A stretch of DNA of 6,795 nt, from contig DSBP01000275.1 of the NCBI GenBank assembly GCA_011049465.1, forward strand, positions 1 to 6,795, read 5' to 3'. Positions 5,744-6,795 of the stretch are shown here, one piece after another. The position numbers and the translations under genes are program-made. Positions within the stretch are counted from its first letter, which is position 1. Each line of letters begins with the position of its first letter. This DNA comes from a bacterium. Its GTDB lineage: Bacteria; Oederibacteriota; PGYV01; DSBP01. Below the pieces are notes generated by a model that did not search any database, had not been told where the DNA came from, and saw only the letters and a list, made by a program, of their open reading frames with translations.

Positions 5744-5758
5744 AAAATCCCTCTGTAT

Positions 5759-5777
5759 CCCCCTTTATTAAAGGGGG
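5759..5777. repeat. Hairpin element 1, CCCCCTTT / AAAGGGGG
   Basis: A perfect 8-bp inverted repeat with a 3-nt centre (ATT). It is followed on the plus strand by TGAAAAAA and preceded by GTAT, so no T run follows it on either strand and it is unlikely to be a normal intrinsic terminator. Very similar to the element at 5852-5875. Confidence 0.65.
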
Positions 5778-5851
5778 TGAAAAAAACCAACCCTATATTT
5801 CTATGTTGTTCCTTTTCGCGGAGGAAAAGTCTTGTAAGGCCGGGATTGTCT

Positions 5852-5875
5852 CCCCCTCTTTAATAAGGGGGGGGG
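5852..5875. repeat. Hairpin element 2, CCCCCTCTTTAATAAG with nine Gs
   Basis: Same plan and orientation as the element at 5759-5777: a C run, an A/T centre with TTTA and TAA, and a G run, here extended to nine Gs. The arms are less perfect because of an extra TC. The run of nine Gs could be a replication- or sequencing-slippage site. Confidence 0.55.
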
Positions 5876-5903
5876 AGAGGGTGATTAAGTTCTTAACGCC
5901 GGG

Positions 5904-5924
5904 CGGCAAACCAAACGTCAGAAC
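5904..5924. repeat. Diverged direct repeat, copy 2
   Basis: Second copy of the repeat at 5723-5743 (17 of 21 positions). Here it follows rather than precedes a poly-C/poly-G hairpin, and runs straight into the TTGAACT-type repeat. Confidence 0.5.
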
Positions 5925-5948
5925 TTTGAACTCTTGAACTTTGAACTC
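5921..5948. repeat. 13-bp direct repeat GAACTTTGAACTC
   Basis: Two perfect copies of a 13-mer (5921-5933 and 5936-5948) separated by TT. Each copy contains the unit GAACT at 7-bp spacing, so it belongs to the same heptad style as the blocks near 4926 and 5075 (there GGAACTT GAACTTT). Confidence 0.75.
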
Positions 5949-5973
5949 CATTATTTCGCTATCGGTTTTTTTG

Positions 5974-6002
5974 TTGCCTTGAAAAAGGGGTTGTGATAGC
6001 AT
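5974..6002 (+). promoter_or_regulatory. Possible acpS promoter giving a leaderless transcript
   Basis: TTGCCT (5974-5979, 4/6 match) and TAGCAT (5997-6002, 4/6) are 17 nt apart, with TGA just before the second hexamer forming an extended -10. Transcription would start at about 6009-6010, on the acpS start codon itself. This agrees with the lack of a ribosome-binding site at normal distance, but each hexamer is only a partial match. Confidence 0.35.
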
Positions 6003-6009
6003 TATTATT

Positions 6010-6372
6010 ATGATTAAAGGACTGGGAATAGACGTAGTTGATGTCAAGAGGTTTAAGAAACTTGCAGGGGCGGATTCTTTTCTTAAAAGAATATTCACCC
6101 CGAGGGAGATATCTTACTGCCGCAAAAAGAAAAACAGCAGCCTGAATCTCGCGGGGAGGTTTGCGGTGAAAGAGGCTTTTATTAAGGCGGTTTCGGACAA
6201 TAAAAGAATAAGCCTCAAGCAGATTGAAACCGTAAACAATGAAGACGGAAAACCCGATATTGTTCTGAATGATGCGGTGAAAAAACTTCTGAAAAAGAAA
6301 CGGGCAAAAAAAGTTATAATAAGCATAACGCATACCGAGATAACCGCGGCTGCGGTATGTATTCTTGAATAA
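6010..6372 (+). CDS. acpS: Holo-[acyl-carrier-protein] synthase
   Basis: Transfers the 4'-phosphopantetheine group of coenzyme A to the serine of acyl carrier protein, activating it for fatty acid synthesis in the cytoplasm. At 120 residues it has the usual AcpS length. The N-terminal GIDVVDVKRF (residues 5-14) carries the Mg2+-binding D8, and GRFAVKEAFIKA (about 49-60) carries the second metal/CoA-binding signature with the conserved KEA; the C-terminal ISITHTE matches the conserved SHT/THT segment. No Shine-Dalgarno site lies at normal distance; the nearest, AAAGGGG, ends about 19 nt upstream. ATT triplets precede the ATG. It is followed after 17 bases by an NAD(P)HX epimerase gene, a very common arrangement in bacteria. 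Confidence 0.94.
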   Translation: MIKGLGIDVVDVKRFKKLAGADSFLKRIFTPREISYCRKKKNSSLNLAGRFAVKEAFIKAVSDNKRISLKQIETVNNEDGKPDIVLNDAVKKLLKKKRAKKVIISITHTEITAAAVCILE

Positions 6373-6389
6373 AAAAGGGAGCGATAAGT

Positions 6390-6795
6390 ATGTATGCTGT
6401 AACAGCGGAGGAGATGAGGGAAATTGACAAAGCGGCTGTTAATGATTATCTGATTCCAGAAGATATTCTTATGGAAAATGCGGCACTGAGTATGCTTTAT
6501 GCCATAAAACAGGATTGGGGAAGCCCTGTTTTTAAAAGAGCCGCTGTATTCTGTAAAGGGGGAAATAACGGGGGGGACGGCGCGGCGCTGGCAAGACACT
6601 TAAAGTGCGAGGGCGCGGATGCGGCTGTTTATTTTATCGGGGATATTTCAAAGGCCTCAAAACTTACATCGGAAAACATAAAGAGAGCCGAAAAGTATGG
6701 CGTGAAAATTACGCATCTGAAAGATAAAACGGATATTGAAAAAATAAAAGAAGAAGTTATTTTTTCTGATTTCGTAGTTGACGCTCTTATAGGAA
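6390..6795 (+). CDS. nnrE: NAD(P)H-hydrate epimerase (YjeF N-terminal domain), 3' end outside window
   Basis: The gene starts at ATG 6390, with GGGAG (6377-6381) 8 nt upstream, and runs off the window after 135 complete codons. The visible part is the YjeF N-terminal domain: an N-terminal helix (MYAVTAEEMREID), the LMENAA segment (28-32 region), the signature KGGNNGGDG (56-64) followed by ALARHL, and VVDALIG (129-135), which contains the conserved substrate-contacting aspartate. The enzyme interconverts the R and S forms of damaged hydrated NAD(P)H so that the partner dehydratase NnrD can repair it. In most bacteria the two are fused in one protein of about 500 residues; whether NnrD follows here cannot be seen. 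It sits in the same operon as acpS. Confidence 0.92.
   Translation, partial: MYAVTAEEMREIDKAAVNDYLIPEDILMENAALSMLYAIKQDWGSPVFKRAAVFCKGGNNGGDGAALARHLKCEGADAAVYFIGDISKASKLTSENIKRAEKYGVKITHLKDKTDIEKIKEEVIFSDFVVDALIG

Larger units (their letters stand above)
5699..6009. other. Repeat-bearing intergenic region upstream of acpS
   Basis: No credible gene in 311 bases. It holds a diverged direct repeat (5723-5743 and 5904-5924), two poly-C/poly-G hairpin elements (5759-5777 and 5852-5875), a small hairpin between them (CTTTTC 5812-5817 with GAAAAG 5824-5829), a 13-bp direct repeat (5921-5948) and a probable acpS promoter. A minus-strand open frame over 5793-6098 only translates these repeats and part of acpS. 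Confidence 0.75.

Noticed and set aside
5759..5777. Rho-independent terminator after the toxin-like gene
   Set aside because: The hairpin is strong, but no T run follows it on either strand, and a near-copy lies 75 bases on, which fits a repeat family better.
5793..6098. Open frame of 101 residues on the minus strand
   Set aside because: It translates the poly-C/G hairpin and TTGAACT repeats and overlaps the acpS start; repeat composition rather than protein-like sequence.

Overview
The window reads as a piece of chromosome from an uncultured Gram-negative bacterium. The evidence is an apolipoprotein N-acyltransferase, which implies lipoproteins with a third acyl chain and an inner membrane, plus a periplasmic Spy-like protein and a transmembrane anti-sigma factor. 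Codon use (many ATA, AGA and AGG), moderate G+C and intergenic spaces full of short degenerate repeats would fit candidate-phylum environmental bacteria such as Elusimicrobiota, Omnitrophota or Goldbacteria. That placement is a guess from style, not from a marker gene. No mobile element, CRISPR array, tRNA or rRNA was seen.

Layout. Bases 1-281 are non-coding and end in a sigma70-type promoter. From 282 to 3360 (+) lies a tightly coupled operon, lnt - HAD phosphatase of the sucrose-phosphatase type - surE, in which each junction is a 4-base ATGA overlap. From 4789 back to 3367 (-) lies a second operon that converges on the first with only 6 bases between stop codons: an ECF sigma factor, a zinc-finger transmembrane anti-sigma factor, and a secreted Spy/LTXXQ-like protein. 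A good ECF promoter (GGAACC, 16 nt, CGTC) sits just upstream of the sigma gene, so the cassette probably switches itself on. Bases 4850-5090 hold degenerate 7-bp tandem repeats and a 114-bp imperfect palindrome. A consensus promoter (TTGACG, 17 nt, TATAAT) then drives a small ribbon-helix-helix antitoxin / RelE-ParE toxin pair (5182-5698). Bases 5699-6009 carry further repeats: two poly-C/poly-G hairpins, a diverged direct repeat and a TTGAACT-type 7-bp repeat. Finally acpS (6010-6372) and the start of an NAD(P)HX epimerase gene (6390 to the window edge) form the beginning of another operon.

How the genes work together. The first operon combines lipoprotein maturation with two phosphate-monoester hydrolases. 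The second is a self-contained envelope-stress signalling unit: the sigma factor is held by the membrane anti-sigma factor, and the Spy-like protein is a plausible periplasmic sensor or chaperone effector. The toxin-antitoxin pair lies between blocks of repeats, a typical accessory position. The acpS-nnrE pair is a common bacterial neighbourhood of housekeeping cofactor genes. The most unusual items are the ECF/anti-sigma/Spy cassette with its visible promoter, and the heptad-repeat palindrome upstream of the toxin-antitoxin genes.
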